Part shown: piece after piece, positions 14,365 to 21,603 of the stretch
How positions within the stretch are numbered: position 1 is the stretch's first letter
Layout of the letters: every line of letters starts with the position of its first letter
Translations under genes and position numbers: made by a program
Notes under the pieces: generated by a model
What the model was told of the DNA's origin: nothing
Seen by the model: only the letters and a program-made list of their open reading frames with translations
Database searches by the model: none
Assembly: GCA_025455205.1 (NCBI GenBank)
Contig: JALOMZ010000003.1
Location: 1-21,603 of the forward strand
DNA: 21,603 bases
From: Chitinophagaceae bacterium
GTDB lineage: Bacteria > Bacteroidota > Bacteroidia > Chitinophagales > Chitinophagaceae
Direction: 5' to 3'

Positions 14365-14814
14365 TCAAAAGATCAGGGAGGGCACTTTGCTGATATGCCC
14401 ATCGGCATAAGCCCGGTACACCTGGCGGGTGCCATTTTTAGCGGAAGCGAAGTAGTAGGCGGTTTCAGTGGGCGCTTCCACATAGTAAAGCTCCTCAATG
14501 GTCTGGCCCTTGAGTTCCTGCTCCAGTGCCAGGCGCAGGCGCAGGGGCAGTTGTGTTTTTTCCACGGCTACCGTGGTGGCCAGGAATTCCCCTTCCTGGT
14601 TGAAGAAGGCGGTAACGGGCTGTCCATCAATGCTGAAATCGGCGCGCAGCATCTGTGATTTGGCCTTACTCCAGCTAACCTGCTGGATGGCACCGAATTG
14701 CTGTTGGAAATTTTGACGGGCGGTGTTGGGAACCGTTACTGATTTCTTGCCGGAATTGGCCAGGGCGGCCAGGCTAAAAAGGCCGAAAGAAGCGGCCAGC
14801 AGAAGGCGTTTCAT
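14365..14814 (-). CDS. Secreted PepSY-like protein
   Basis: A 149-residue exported protein with a clear signal peptide (MKRLLLAASFGLFSLAALA, cleaved before NSGKK). The mature part has the layout of the small periplasmic PepSY-like (beta-lactamase-inhibitor-like) domain: NFQQQFGAIQQVSWSKAKS, then ADFSIDGQPVTAFFNQEGEF, then a helix rich in Leu/Arg (PLRLRLALEQEL) and final strands. This family is frequent in Bacteroidota and its role is unknown; suggestions include metal or peptide binding. It is a single gene with its own terminator. The ATG at 14814 was chosen because it starts the signal peptide; the open frame continues upstream without meaningful sequence. The 165 bases between its homologous start region and the next gene hold no recognisable feature. 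Confidence 0.75.
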   Translation of the reverse strand: MKRLLLAASFGLFSLAALANSGKKSVTVPNTARQNFQQQFGAIQQVSWSKAKSQMLRADFSIDGQPVTAFFNQEGEFLATTVAVEKTQLPLRLRLALEQELKGQTIEELYYVEAPTETAYYFASAKNGTRQVYRAYADGHISKVPSLIF

Positions 14815-15075
14815 GTGTAAGTGTTTTTGTGTGAGTGAATGAAATGCGATACAAAGATGTTGTCCCTGTAACGTTGGTGCAAGCCTTTCGTTACAACCGG
14901 CTATATGCAATGGATGAAGGGACCGGGGGCAGCACGGCAGGATGAGCGGCGCCGGTTGTTAATGCATTTTGCTGCCGCCTGCCCAATTCCTGCGCAGGAA
15001 TAACACCATGCATGGACCGCCGCATACAAAGCAAAGCAGCGCCTCCGGAGATGACTTTCTTTCCAGCCGTTTTGG

Positions 15076-15612
15076 TTACTCTTCTTTCGCGCCCTTTTCG
15101 CCCACAAACCAGTCTTCGCGGTCGCGGAACAACACATTGAAGGTGGTGAGCGATCCATAAATGCGGGTGATATACTGCTGCAGGTTGATCTTGTCTTCGT
15201 CACTGAGCACCTTGTGGCTGTTGATATTCTGTTCCAATACCCGCAGCCGGTCGCGCAGCATCACAATCTTATGGAAGAACTGTTCCACCGGTATTTCTTT
15301 GGGCTTGAGGGGTTTGTCGGCCGGCTGCAGCAGCATCATGCCGTTGCGCCAGCGGTCGCCCAGCGGCACGGGTTCGCCAATGCCATTCCAGTAGCGCAGT
15401 ATTTTCAACAGCCTTTCCTCCACATGGTCGGCAGTCTCTGCTGCGGGCTCCACCCGTTCGGGGATCACTTCATCCACATCGGGATCCTGCTTGTCAATTT
15501 CCACCACCCCGTGGTGAATGAATGATATGAGCCAGCTGGCATGGCGTACTGACACAATAACGCCGGGCCCATATTTCGTATGCTGCAATCGGGTGCCTAC
15601 ACCTGGTTCCAT
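15076..15612 (-). CDS. Unrecognised 178-aa protein with N-terminal small beta-barrel-like region
   Basis: I do not recognise this protein with confidence. The N-terminus, GVGTRLQHTKYGPGVIVSV (4-22), resembles the Tudor/SH3-like 'G.rv.H.kfG.G.V' module found at the C-terminus of PcrA/UvrD helicases and in other nucleic-acid-linked proteins. After an acidic linker (about 40-65) comes a helical, charged region (about 65-178) with motifs such as PVPLGDRWRNGMMLL and VEQFFHKIVMLRDRLRVLEQ. No signal peptide or membrane segment is present, so it is probably cytoplasmic. The ATG at 15612 was chosen because it precedes the recognisable module; the open frame runs on upstream into the divergent hydrolase gene. 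A DNA- or RNA-binding role is only a guess. Confidence 0.65.
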   Translation of the reverse strand: MEPGVGTRLQHTKYGPGVIVSVRHASWLISFIHHGVVEIDKQDPDVDEVIPERVEPAAETADHVEERLLKILRYWNGIGEPVPLGDRWRNGMMLLQPADKPLKPKEIPVEQFFHKIVMLRDRLRVLEQNINSHKVLSDEDKINLQQYITRIYGSLTTFNVLFRDREDWFVGEKGAKEE

Positions 15613-15631
15613 AATGCCATAATTTGGGATA

Positions 15632-15639
15632 CAATAATA
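15632..15639 (-). promoter_or_regulatory. Possible -7 element (TATTATTG) of the 178-aa gene
   Basis: On the minus strand TATTATTG lies 19 bases before the chosen ATG at 15612. It is identical to the element before the DUF2905 gene. This supports the downstream start codon rather than a longer protein. Confidence 0.35.
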
Positions 15640-15711
15640 CCTACTATTTCGGGCCCATTGCAGGTATGCCGTACCCGTTTTATTTTTAAGGGTCCATACT
15701 TCAGAACACCC

Positions 15712-16695
15712 ATGCCTTTCCGTATCCGTTCCCTGCACACCTTTGTGCTGCTTGGCCTGTTGTTGTGTTGCCAGCAGGCTATGGGTTGGGGCTTTTTTGG
15801 CCACCGCCGCATCAATTACCTGGCCGTTTTCCTGCTGCCGCCGGAAATGATGGCCCTGTACAAACCTTATATTGAATACCTGAGTGAGCATGCGCCCGAC
15901 CCCGACAAGCGGCGCTATGCAGTACCGCAGGAAGCGCCACGCCACTATATTGACCTCGACAGGTATGGCCGGTTTCCCTACTCAAATCTGCCGCGCCAGT
16001 GGGACAGTGCCGTGGCCCGCTTTACGGAAGACACCCTGCAGGCACATGGTATTGTGCCCTGGTGGGTACAGGTGATGCAGCAGCGGCTCACCCAGGCCTT
16101 CCGCCAGAAGAATGCCGCCCGCATCCTGCAGCTGAGCGCTGAGATTGGTCATTACATCAGCGATGCCCATGTGCCCCTGCATGCCTGCTCCAACCACAAC
16201 GGCCAGCATACCAACCAGCATGGCATACACGGATTCTGGGAAAGCCGGGTGCCGGAGTTGTTTGCCGACAGCCATTATGATTTCATGATCGGCAAGGCTG
16301 TGTACCTGCGGCAGCCGGGCGCATTCATCTGGGACCGGGTGCTGGAGAGTGCGGCTGCGGCCGATTCGGTATTGCGGGAGGAGGCCCTGCTCACGCAGCA
16401 GTTCCCTGCCGATGCCAAATACGCCTACGAAGAGCGCCAGGGCAAGGTGCAAAGGCAGTATTCCACCGCCTTTGCCGCCGCCTACCAGGCGCGCCTCAAC
16501 GGCATGGTGGAAAGGCGTATGCGACAGAGCATCTTTGCCGTGGCCAGTTTCTGGTATACGGCCTGGGTGGATGCCGGGCAGCCCACCCTCCGCCAGCTGG
16601 TGCAGGCCGAACTTACTTTCGCCGATCAGCAGGCATATGATTCCCTGAACCAGCAATGGCTGAAGGGGAAAGCCCTGGGCAGGATCTGCGACTGA
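15712..16695 (+). CDS. Secreted zinc-dependent phospholipase C / S1-P1 nuclease-type hydrolase
   Basis: A 327-residue exported metallo-hydrolase. The signal peptide (1-25) ends AMG, so the mature protein would begin at Trp26. In phospholipase C and P1 nuclease the mature N-terminal Trp itself binds zinc. The other ligands can be laid out at P1 nuclease spacing: His31 (five after Trp26), Asp63 and His78 (15 apart), His147, Asp151 and His157 in GHYISDAHVPLH, and His173 and Glu177 in HGFWE. This is a complete three-zinc site. The family cuts phosphodiester bonds in phospholipids or single-stranded nucleic acids; the substrate cannot be decided. The final Glu is like phospholipase C, while the Trp-His spacing is like P1. 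The ATG at 15712 was chosen because it begins the signal peptide. The gene is divergent from the 178-aa gene. serC follows after 98 bases with its own promoter-like element. Confidence 0.8.
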   Translation: MPFRIRSLHTFVLLGLLLCCQQAMGWGFFGHRRINYLAVFLLPPEMMALYKPYIEYLSEHAPDPDKRRYAVPQEAPRHYIDLDRYGRFPYSNLPRQWDSAVARFTEDTLQAHGIVPWWVQVMQQRLTQAFRQKNAARILQLSAEIGHYISDAHVPLHACSNHNGQHTNQHGIHGFWESRVPELFADSHYDFMIGKAVYLRQPGAFIWDRVLESAAAADSVLREEALLTQQFPADAKYAYEERQGKVQRQYSTAFAAAYQARLNGMVERRMRQSIFAVASFWYTAWVDAGQPTLRQLVQAELTFADQQAYDSLNQQWLKGKALGRICD

Positions 16696-16764
16696 GCAAG
16701 CTCCGCAAATCTTGGCAATGCGGGTTACCATCGGGCTCCCGGGGGTATACATATGGCAATCCCT

Positions 16765-16772
16765 TACATTCG
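16765..16772 (+). promoter_or_regulatory. Possible -7 element of serC (TACATTCG)
   Basis: TACATTCG is one mismatch from TAnnTTTG and lies 21 bases before the serC ATG, in the 98-base gap after the hydrolase gene. Confidence 0.35.
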
Positions 16773-16793
16773 CCGCCTCCATATTGGCCCCAC

Positions 16794-17867
16794 ATGACCA
16801 ACGTACACAATTTCAACTCCGGCCCCAGCATCCTTCCCCGCGAGGTGTATGAAGAGGCCAGCAACGCCATTCTCAACTTCAACAATACCGGACTGTCCAT
16901 CCTGGAAATAGGCCACCGCACGCCGCTGTTTGAAGCGGTGCTGCATGAAGCCATTGCCCTGGTGAAAGAACTCATGCAGCTCAACGACTCCTATGAGGTT
17001 CTCTTCCTGCATGGCGGCGCCTCCACCCAGTTCTTCCAGGTACCCATGAACCTGCTGGATGCTTCAGCTACGGCCGCCTATCTCGACTGCGGTACCTGGG
17101 GCAGCAAGGCTATCAGGGAAGCCAAACATTTTGGACAGGTGCACCTGCTGGGCTCTTCCAAAGACAAGAACTACACCTATATCCCCCGTGGATGGCGCGT
17201 GCCGGATCATGCAGCCTACTGCCACATCACCTCCAACAATACCATTGAAGGCACCCAGCAGCATGAGTGGCCTGAAACGGATGTGCCCCTCGTATCTGAT
17301 ATGAGCAGCGATATCCTCAGCCGCCAGTTGGACTTCAACCGCTTTGGCCTCATTTATGCCGGGGCCCAGAAAAATATTGGCGCCGCCGGCGTTAACCTGG
17401 TGGTGGTGCAGCGCGACCTGCTCGGCAGGGTGGAGCGTCATATTCCCACCATGCTCGACTACCGCCAGCACATCGCCAACAACAGCATGCTCAATACCCC
17501 GCCGGTATTTGCCGTGTATGTATGTATGCTCACCCTGCGCTGGCTGAAAAAGCTGGGGGGCATTGCCGCCATTGAGCCGGTCAACCAGGCCAAGGCCGCC
17601 CTGTTGTACGATACCCTCGACCGGCTGCCGCTGTTTACCCCCACGGTGGCCCGCGAAGACCGCAGCCTCATGAATGTGGTATGGGTGATGGAAGAACCGG
17701 CCCTGGAAGCCGAATTCCTGGCTCTGTGCAAAGCCGAAGGAATGGTAGGCATCCGCGGTCACCGCAGCGTGGGCGGTTTCAGGGCCTCGCTGTACAATGC
17801 GCTGCCCATGAGCAGCGTGGAAGCCCTGGTGCAGCTGATGGAGCATTTTGCCGCCAAGCGCGGGTGA
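16794..17867 (+). CDS. serC: Phosphoserine aminotransferase
   Basis: A 357-residue PLP-dependent class V aminotransferase that converts 3-phosphohydroxypyruvate and glutamate to phosphoserine, the second step of serine synthesis; it also acts in pyridoxine synthesis. The N-terminal NFNSGPSILPREVYEEA (6-22) is diagnostic. The GGASTQFFQVPMNLL segment (74-88) binds the cofactor phosphate. The PLP lysine is Lys193 in YAGAQKNIGAAG. The C-terminal GHRSVGGFRASLYNA is the substrate-binding arginine region. The ATG at 16794 was chosen because the family starts there; upstream in-frame sequence overlaps the hydrolase gene. The DUF1015 gene follows after 89 bases. That partnership is common in Bacteroidota, although serA, which often lies between them, is absent. 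Confidence 0.96.
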   Translation: MTNVHNFNSGPSILPREVYEEASNAILNFNNTGLSILEIGHRTPLFEAVLHEAIALVKELMQLNDSYEVLFLHGGASTQFFQVPMNLLDASATAAYLDCGTWGSKAIREAKHFGQVHLLGSSKDKNYTYIPRGWRVPDHAAYCHITSNNTIEGTQQHEWPETDVPLVSDMSSDILSRQLDFNRFGLIYAGAQKNIGAAGVNLVVVQRDLLGRVERHIPTMLDYRQHIANNSMLNTPPVFAVYVCMLTLRWLKKLGGIAAIEPVNQAKAALLYDTLDRLPLFTPTVAREDRSLMNVVWVMEEPALEAEFLALCKAEGMVGIRGHRSVGGFRASLYNALPMSSVEALVQLMEHFAAKRG

Positions 17868-17956
17868 TCCGCCGCCGCCGTCCCCGGCCATCATGGCGAA
17901 TGAAGTATATTGCAGCCCTCTTTAGAACGTGAATTGGACTTTATAGTAAAATACGC

Positions 17957-19192
17957 ATGGCACACATCCAACCCTTCAAGGCATTAAGACCCGACCCGCA
18001 ATTCGCATCACAGGTAGCCAGCAGGCCCTACGACGTAATGAGCCGGAGCGAAGCCAAAGACGAGGCCCGGGGTAATCCAAACAGCTACCTGCATATCACC
18101 CGCAGTGAGATTGACCTGCCGGACACCGTTGACCCCTACAACGAACAGGTATACCAGACCGCCAAGGATAACCTCAAGGCTTTTGTGAGCCGCAATGTGC
18201 TGTTCAAGGAATCAAAACCCTGTTATTACATCTACCGCCTCACCATGCAGGGCCGCCAGCAAACCGGCCTGGTTTGCGTGTCATCCGTAGAAGACTACAA
18301 CAAGGGGATCATCAAGAAACACGAATTCACCCGGCCGGAAAAAGAGAACGACCGCATCCGCCATATTGTGACCACGGGCGCCCAAACCGGCAATGTGTTC
18401 CTTGCCTACCGCAACGTAGCGACCATTGACGAGTTCATCGGCCAGTGGCAGGCCAATCGTTCGCCGGTATATGATTTCACTTCGGAAGATGGTGTGAAGC
18501 ACGAAATATGGGTGGTGAACACCGACAAGGTGATTGAAAGCATCACCCAGCTCTTCGATGAGCAGGTGCCCGCCACCTATATTGCCGATGGCCACCACCG
18601 GGCGGCCAGTGCCTCCAAGAGCCAGGAGCAGTTCAAAACGGAAAAAGCCCGCGCAAAATCAGGATGGTTCCTGACCACCCTCTTTCCTGCCAACCAGTTG
18701 TACATCATGGATTACAACCGGGTGGTGACTGACCTCAACGGACTAAGCACCGAAGCATTCATGGAACGGCTGGCTGAGAAATTTGATATCGGACCTGCCG
18801 GACTTAAGCCCTACCGGCCCAAGGGACTCCATGAGTTTGGCATGTACCTGGAAGGACATTGGTACCGCCTCACCGCCCGGCCCGGCACCTATACCGAAGA
18901 CCCCATTGGGGTGCTGGACGTAACCATTCTGTCTAACAATATCCTGGAGCCCATACTGGGCATAAAAGACCAGCGCACCGACAAACGCATTGACTTTGTG
19001 GGCGGCATACGGGGCCTGGAAGCCCTGAAAGACCGGGTAGACAAAGGCGACATGAAAGTAGCTTTCAGCCTCTACCCCGTAACCATCGACCAGCTGTTTG
19101 ACATTGCAGACAGCGGTAACGTAATGCCTCCCAAGAGCACCTGGTTTGAACCCAAGCTGCGCGACGGCCTGCTCACCCATGTGGTGGCCTGA
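17957..19192 (+). CDS. DUF1015 family protein
   Basis: A 411-residue cytoplasmic protein of the DUF1015 family. The N-terminal IQPFKALRPDPQFASQVASR and PYDVMSRSEAKDEARGNPNS (24-43) segments are characteristic. So are FTRPEKENDRIRH and the central ADGHHRAASA (210-219, with His213, His214 and Arg215). The family is not biochemically settled. Its repeated neighbourhood with serC/serA suggests a role near serine metabolism. The ADGHHR motif loosely recalls the ParB/sulfiredoxin-type nucleotide-binding motif found in free-serine kinases, but that link is my inference. The length is typical. The ATG at 17957 begins the homology. It is followed by a strong terminator, so serC and this gene probably form one unit, possibly with a second promoter in the 89-base gap. 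Confidence 0.85.
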   Translation: MAHIQPFKALRPDPQFASQVASRPYDVMSRSEAKDEARGNPNSYLHITRSEIDLPDTVDPYNEQVYQTAKDNLKAFVSRNVLFKESKPCYYIYRLTMQGRQQTGLVCVSSVEDYNKGIIKKHEFTRPEKENDRIRHIVTTGAQTGNVFLAYRNVATIDEFIGQWQANRSPVYDFTSEDGVKHEIWVVNTDKVIESITQLFDEQVPATYIADGHHRAASASKSQEQFKTEKARAKSGWFLTTLFPANQLYIMDYNRVVTDLNGLSTEAFMERLAEKFDIGPAGLKPYRPKGLHEFGMYLEGHWYRLTARPGTYTEDPIGVLDVTILSNNILEPILGIKDQRTDKRIDFVGGIRGLEALKDRVDKGDMKVAFSLYPVTIDQLFDIADSGNVMPPKSTWFEPKLRDGLLTHVVA

Positions 19193-19234
19193 CAAATACT
19201 TCATCGCCGGCCATTAATGGTATTGCCTCTTGTG

Positions 19235-19271
19235 AACAGGGCGCCCCATACCGGGCGCCCTGTTTGTATTT
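19235..19271 (+). terminator. Rho-independent terminator after the DUF1015 gene
   Basis: AACAGGGCGCCC (19235-19246) and GGGCGCCCTGTT (19253-19264) form a perfect 12-bp stem with a 6-base loop, followed by TGTATTT. It lies 43 bases after the stop codon. Confidence 0.85.
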
Positions 19272-19286
19272 GACCCGCAAGGGCAG

Positions 19287-19321
19287 AAAAAAACCGGCTC
19301 CTGCAACAGGTAACCGGTTTT
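19287..19321 (-). terminator. Rho-independent terminator of the glycosyltransferase gene
   Basis: AAAACCGG (19290-19297) pairs with CCGGTTTT (19314-19321); the loop contains a smaller CCTG...CAGG pairing. Read on the minus strand, the stem ends in a run of T. It lies 27 bases past the glycosyltransferase stop. Confidence 0.78.
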
Positions 19322-19347
19322 ATTATGGCAGCAATAGCAGCTTGAAT

Positions 19348-20094
19348 TCACCGAATGAAAAATTGCGGGATTTTCCGGATCGGTTTTAAATAGCGGGTAA
19401 ATATAAGGGGTTTCAGCCCATTCATCAGCCAGGCCTGGTGATCTTCCTGATTGGCACGGAGGCGATTTTTAAAGGAAGCATTGCTATAGCCCCCCTGCCG
19501 CATCTTCACCAGTACCTCGGGAATATAACAGGCATCGTGCTCATGCTTGAGGAGGATCCGCAGCATGAGCTCATAATCAGCGGCACTGCTCAGGTCTGTG
19601 TTGAAGAAGCCCACTTCTTCGTACACTTCCTTCCGCGCAAAAAAAGCCGGATGCGGGGGCATCCATCCGTAGTAGAGGTTTTTGCGCCTGAACTGGCCCG
19701 AACGCCAGGTACGCACAATGCGCTCCGGGTTGTACTGCTTCACATACTGCAGGTCGCCGTATACCACATTGCAGCGGGAGGCCATCAGGCGCCGCACCAC
19801 TTTGGAAATGACATCGTTTGTATGGTACCAGTCATCAGAATTCAGAAAGCAGATCACATCACCGGTGCAAAGGCGCAGGCCCTTGTTCATGGCATGAAAG
19901 ATGCCGCCATCACGTTCGGACACCACCAGCGTCTGGTGCTGGAACCGCGACACCACTTCCAGGGTCTCATCAGTAGACCCCCCGTCAATGATCAGGTGTT
20001 CAATGTGCGGGTAATCCTGTGTAGCCACACTCATGAGCGTATCCTTAATGGTATGCCCACTGTTATAAGATGTGGTTATGATGGATACCTTCAT
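19348..20094 (-). CDS. Family 2 glycosyltransferase
   Basis: A 248-residue GT-A fold transferase that uses a nucleotide-activated sugar, probably for a surface polysaccharide. The N-terminus MKVSIITTSYNSGHTIKDTL and the LIIDGGSTDET loop (34-44, Asp37) bind the nucleotide. The metal-binding DxD-type motif is NSDDW (85-89). GDLQYVKQ and the HPAFFARKEVYEEVGFFNTD region, with SAADYELMLR, form the acceptor side. The pattern resembles the WcaA/colanic-acid type enzymes. There is no membrane segment, so it acts at the cytoplasmic face. The truncated carbamoyltransferase lies 36 bases upstream on the same strand. A TACTTTG element just before the ATG may be its own promoter. The acceptor and sugar cannot be named. 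Confidence 0.9.
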   Translation of the reverse strand: MKVSIITTSYNSGHTIKDTLMSVATQDYPHIEHLIIDGGSTDETLEVVSRFQHQTLVVSERDGGIFHAMNKGLRLCTGDVICFLNSDDWYHTNDVISKVVRRLMASRCNVVYGDLQYVKQYNPERIVRTWRSGQFRRKNLYYGWMPPHPAFFARKEVYEEVGFFNTDLSSAADYELMLRILLKHEHDACYIPEVLVKMRQGGYSNASFKNRLRANQEDHQAWLMNGLKPLIFTRYLKPIRKIPQFFIR

Positions 20095-20130
20095 AGACAG
20101 GTTAGCAAGTACAAAGTAAGAATAATATTT

Positions 20131-20928
20131 CTACCGCGCAATTACAAACGGTCCTATAACCAGCATGTCCATGGCCGTTCGTTCAAAGCAGTCCAGCGCT
20201 TCTTCGGGCGAATTTACAATAGGCTCATTCTCGTTGAAGGAGGTATTCAACAATATGGGAACGCCGGTTAGCTGTCTAAAAGTATCTATGAGGGCGTAAT
20301 AATCCGGATTATTTTTCTGACATACTGTTTGTAACCTGCCTGTTCCGTCTACATGGGTCACCGCAGGAATGATGGCCTGCTTGTCTTTTCGGATGGGGAA
20401 CACCTTCTCCATGAAGGGTGATTCCTCAAAGAATTCAAAGTATTCGCTGGCATAATCTGCCAGCACAGAGGGAGCAAAAGGCCGGAAGCTTTCCCGGCGT
20501 TTGATCTTCTGATTCAGGAGGTCTTTAGCATCGGGCCGGCGCGGGTCGGCCAGGATAGACCGGTTGCCCAGGGCCCGGGGGCCAAATTCGCTTCTTCCCC
20601 TGAACCAGCCCACCACGCCACCCTGGCTGATGCGATCGGCCACCAGCCTATACAGGGTGTTGTCATCATCCACCCGCCGGAAGGCATGCCCGCTGAGCTG
20701 CAATATCTGCTCAATGTCGGTATCGGAATACTGGCTGCCGGTATAGGCATGGGGTATCCCGGCTGTGCGGGGATGCTTGCCCATCTGGTGGTATACATAC
20801 AGGGCAGCTCCTATGGACAAGCCGGCATCATGACCGGCTGCCGGTACATATACTTTCTCAAAGGGAGTGCAGCGCGTGATCTTGCCGTTGGCCACGGAGT
20901 TCTGTGCCACCCCGCCTGCCAGGCATAG
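20131..20928 (-). pseudogene. Carbamoyltransferase (NodU/CmcH family), C-terminal part only
   Basis: This is the last 265 residues of an O-carbamoyltransferase that transfers carbamoyl from carbamoyl phosphate to a sugar or antibiotic hydroxyl via carbamoyl-adenylate. The frame opens at LCLAGGVAQNSVANGK, the end of the N-terminal Kae1-like domain. It continues into the C-terminal domain with GWFRGRSEFGPRALGNRS, PFAPSVL and VPILLNTSFNENEPIV. The family is usually 550-620 residues, so roughly the first 300 are missing. Upstream of the CTA codon at 20928 the sequence no longer fits: the expected residue before LCLAGG is replaced by Pro, the frame carries no family homology, and a different reading frame begins. 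The gene is therefore cut by a junction rather than by a simple frameshift. If the contig is chimeric, the real gene is intact in the organism. The neighbouring glycosyltransferase suggests a polysaccharide or secondary-metabolite modification locus. Confidence 0.85.
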
Positions 20929-20936
20929 GGGGTGAG
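20924..20936. other. Sequence junction: break in the carbamoyltransferase
   Basis: Carbamoyltransferase homology stops at about 20,928, and unrelated sequence with different coding character continues to the window end. No insertion-sequence ends, target duplication or integrase are visible at the break. Confidence 0.65.
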
Positions 20937-21089
20937 AACTTCCAGAACCTCTCCCAGAAAGGACTCAGGGATCCGCTCGAAAGCCCTGGCGGGATCCTGG
21001 CGAAAAATCCTGACAATTTCGGTTCGATTCATTCCTACAGGATAACCAAACCCGAAGCCCCATACAAACGGGAACGCTTGCCTGGCCAT
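20929..21089 (-). CDS. Possible N-terminal fragment of an unknown protein, cut at the junction
   Basis: On the minus strand, a frame starting at ATG 21089 or, more plausibly, ATG 21032 reads MNRTEIVRIFRQDPARAFER and then IPESFLGEVLEVLTPYA. It reaches the junction at about 20,929 and afterwards only reads the carbamoyltransferase in the wrong frame. The segment looks like a real amphipathic helical N-terminus, but I do not recognise a family. If real, its 3' part has been replaced by the carbamoyltransferase. The stretch from 21,090 to 21,420 holds no gene I can support. Confidence 0.3.
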
Positions 21090-21420
21090 TCAAGGCGAAG
21101 GGTCGGGCCCACGGCCGGCTCCAGGAACAAGCTCGAAGAAGAAAGCTGAACCCGCCCGTGGTCGGGGGGCGACCTGCTTGGAATGAAGGGTCAAGGTACC
21201 TAATAACCTGGGATTCTCTGGTTCTTCTTCCCGGAGCTTTCGGGCTGCGACAGCTGGTTGCAATTCACGATGCAAAAGTCCACGGCTGAATTCTTGACGC
21301 AGATCATGTTGTTTAGCCGGTCCTCGCATTATTATCGGCCAAACTTCTTGGGGCATTCCTGGGTCCTGAATCCTTATGCCCTTTCAAGAGAGGTCCAGCG
21401 CAGAGGCGTCTGGATCAAGT

Positions 21421-21426
21421 AGGAGG
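21421..21426 (+). promoter_or_regulatory. Strong Shine-Dalgarno site AGGAGG
   Basis: AGGAGG lies six bases before the ATG at 21433 and fixes that start. It stands out because none of the confident genes earlier in the window has a comparable site, as expected for Bacteroidota. Confidence 0.8.
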
Positions 21427-21432
21427 ACATCC

Positions 21433-21603
21433 ATGGCACAGGCGATTTATGACGCTCAAAAGGAGCTGGGCAGGCTGGACGAAGAGGGCGAGTTCCCCAG
21501 CGTGGTTCTGCTGGATAGCGTCAGCTTTTGTAATCTGAAGTGCTCTATGTGCGTGCACCCCGAAATGACTCGCACGCGAGGCTTTATGCCATGGGAGCTC
21601 TTC
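21433..21603 (+). CDS. Radical SAM protein, 5' part, runs off the window
   Basis: The first 57 residues of a protein with the radical SAM iron-sulfur motif CNLKCSMC (Cys33, Cys37, Cys40; CxxxCxxC). The cysteines bind a 4Fe-4S cluster that cleaves S-adenosylmethionine. The lead-in SVVLLDSVSF and the trailing VHPEMTRTRGFMPWELF resemble SPASM-type radical SAM proteins found in peptide maturation and in polysaccharide clusters. The reaction cannot be told from this fragment. The start is fixed by the AGGAGG site. Its translation signal differs from the rest of the window, supporting a different origin for this end. Confidence 0.82.
   Translation, partial: MAQAIYDAQKELGRLDEEGEFPSVVLLDSVSFCNLKCSMCVHPEMTRTRGFMPWELF

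Noticed and set aside
21019..21032. GGTTCGATTC, which resembles the T-arm of a tRNA
   Set aside because: No acceptor stem, anticodon arm or D-arm can be built around it on either strand.
21090..21356. A minus-strand 88-codon frame abutting the fragment at 21089
   Set aside because: It is rich in Pro, Arg and Glu without recognisable order, has no ribosome site, and no family could be seen.

Overview
The window looks like a chromosomal piece of a Bacteroidota bacterium, most likely Chitinophagaceae or a close relative, at moderately high GC. The evidence is TAnnTTTG-type -7 promoter elements, a near absence of Shine-Dalgarno sites, a DUF4369/TlpA-type lipoprotein, a Bacteroidota-style GatB that lacks the usual zinc-site cysteines, and low-complexity intergenic arrays typical of the group. 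It reads as ordinary vertical chromosome up to about 20,929. From there to the end the character changes: a carbamoyltransferase is cut mid-gene, a strong AGGAGG ribosome site appears, and a radical SAM gene begins. This is either a chimeric contig join or a foreign insertion.

Layout. 1-1,335: a low-complexity leader, then a secreted two-PDZ protein with its own terminator. 1,354-3,858: gatB and a TlpA-like thioredoxin lipoprotein, 3 nt apart. 3,915-4,671: a RAYT (REP-associated tyrosine transposase) gene with palindromic REP-like elements on both sides. 4,767-6,969: an alpha/beta hydrolase and ribonuclease D. 6,994-9,871 (minus strand): prfA (release factor 1), a diacylglycerol/undecaprenol kinase and a secreted Kelch-like protein. 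10,052-12,281: two genes that match JetA (DUF3375, MksF-like kleisin) and JetB (DUF4194, MksE-like) of type I Wadjet/MksBEF condensin systems. The SMC ATPase (JetC) and nuclease (JetD) that should follow are absent. In their place lies a three-copy tandem array of a 131-142 bp hairpin-forming repeat (12,337-12,712), followed by fabH on the other strand. 13,866-16,695: a DUF2905 membrane protein, a PepSY-like secreted protein, an unrecognised 178-aa protein with a small beta-barrel-like N-terminus, and a secreted P1-nuclease/phospholipase C-type zinc hydrolase. 16,794-19,192: serC followed by a DUF1015 protein. 19,348-20,928: a family 2 glycosyltransferase and the C-terminal half of a NodU/CmcH-type carbamoyltransferase, both pointing left.

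The most interesting points are: (i) the orphan jetAB pair, whose missing partners are replaced by tandem repeats and whose two genes are pushed apart by a GGAATTT array; (ii) an in-frame internal deletion of about 35 codons in gatB that removes the signature segment normally reading NMEEGS(L/M)RCDAN; (iii) the sharp junction near 20,929; (iv) the REP/RAYT locus; (v) promoter elements so close to the ATG at gatB and the DUF2905 gene that leaderless transcripts are likely. All function calls come from reading motifs by eye; no database search was possible.
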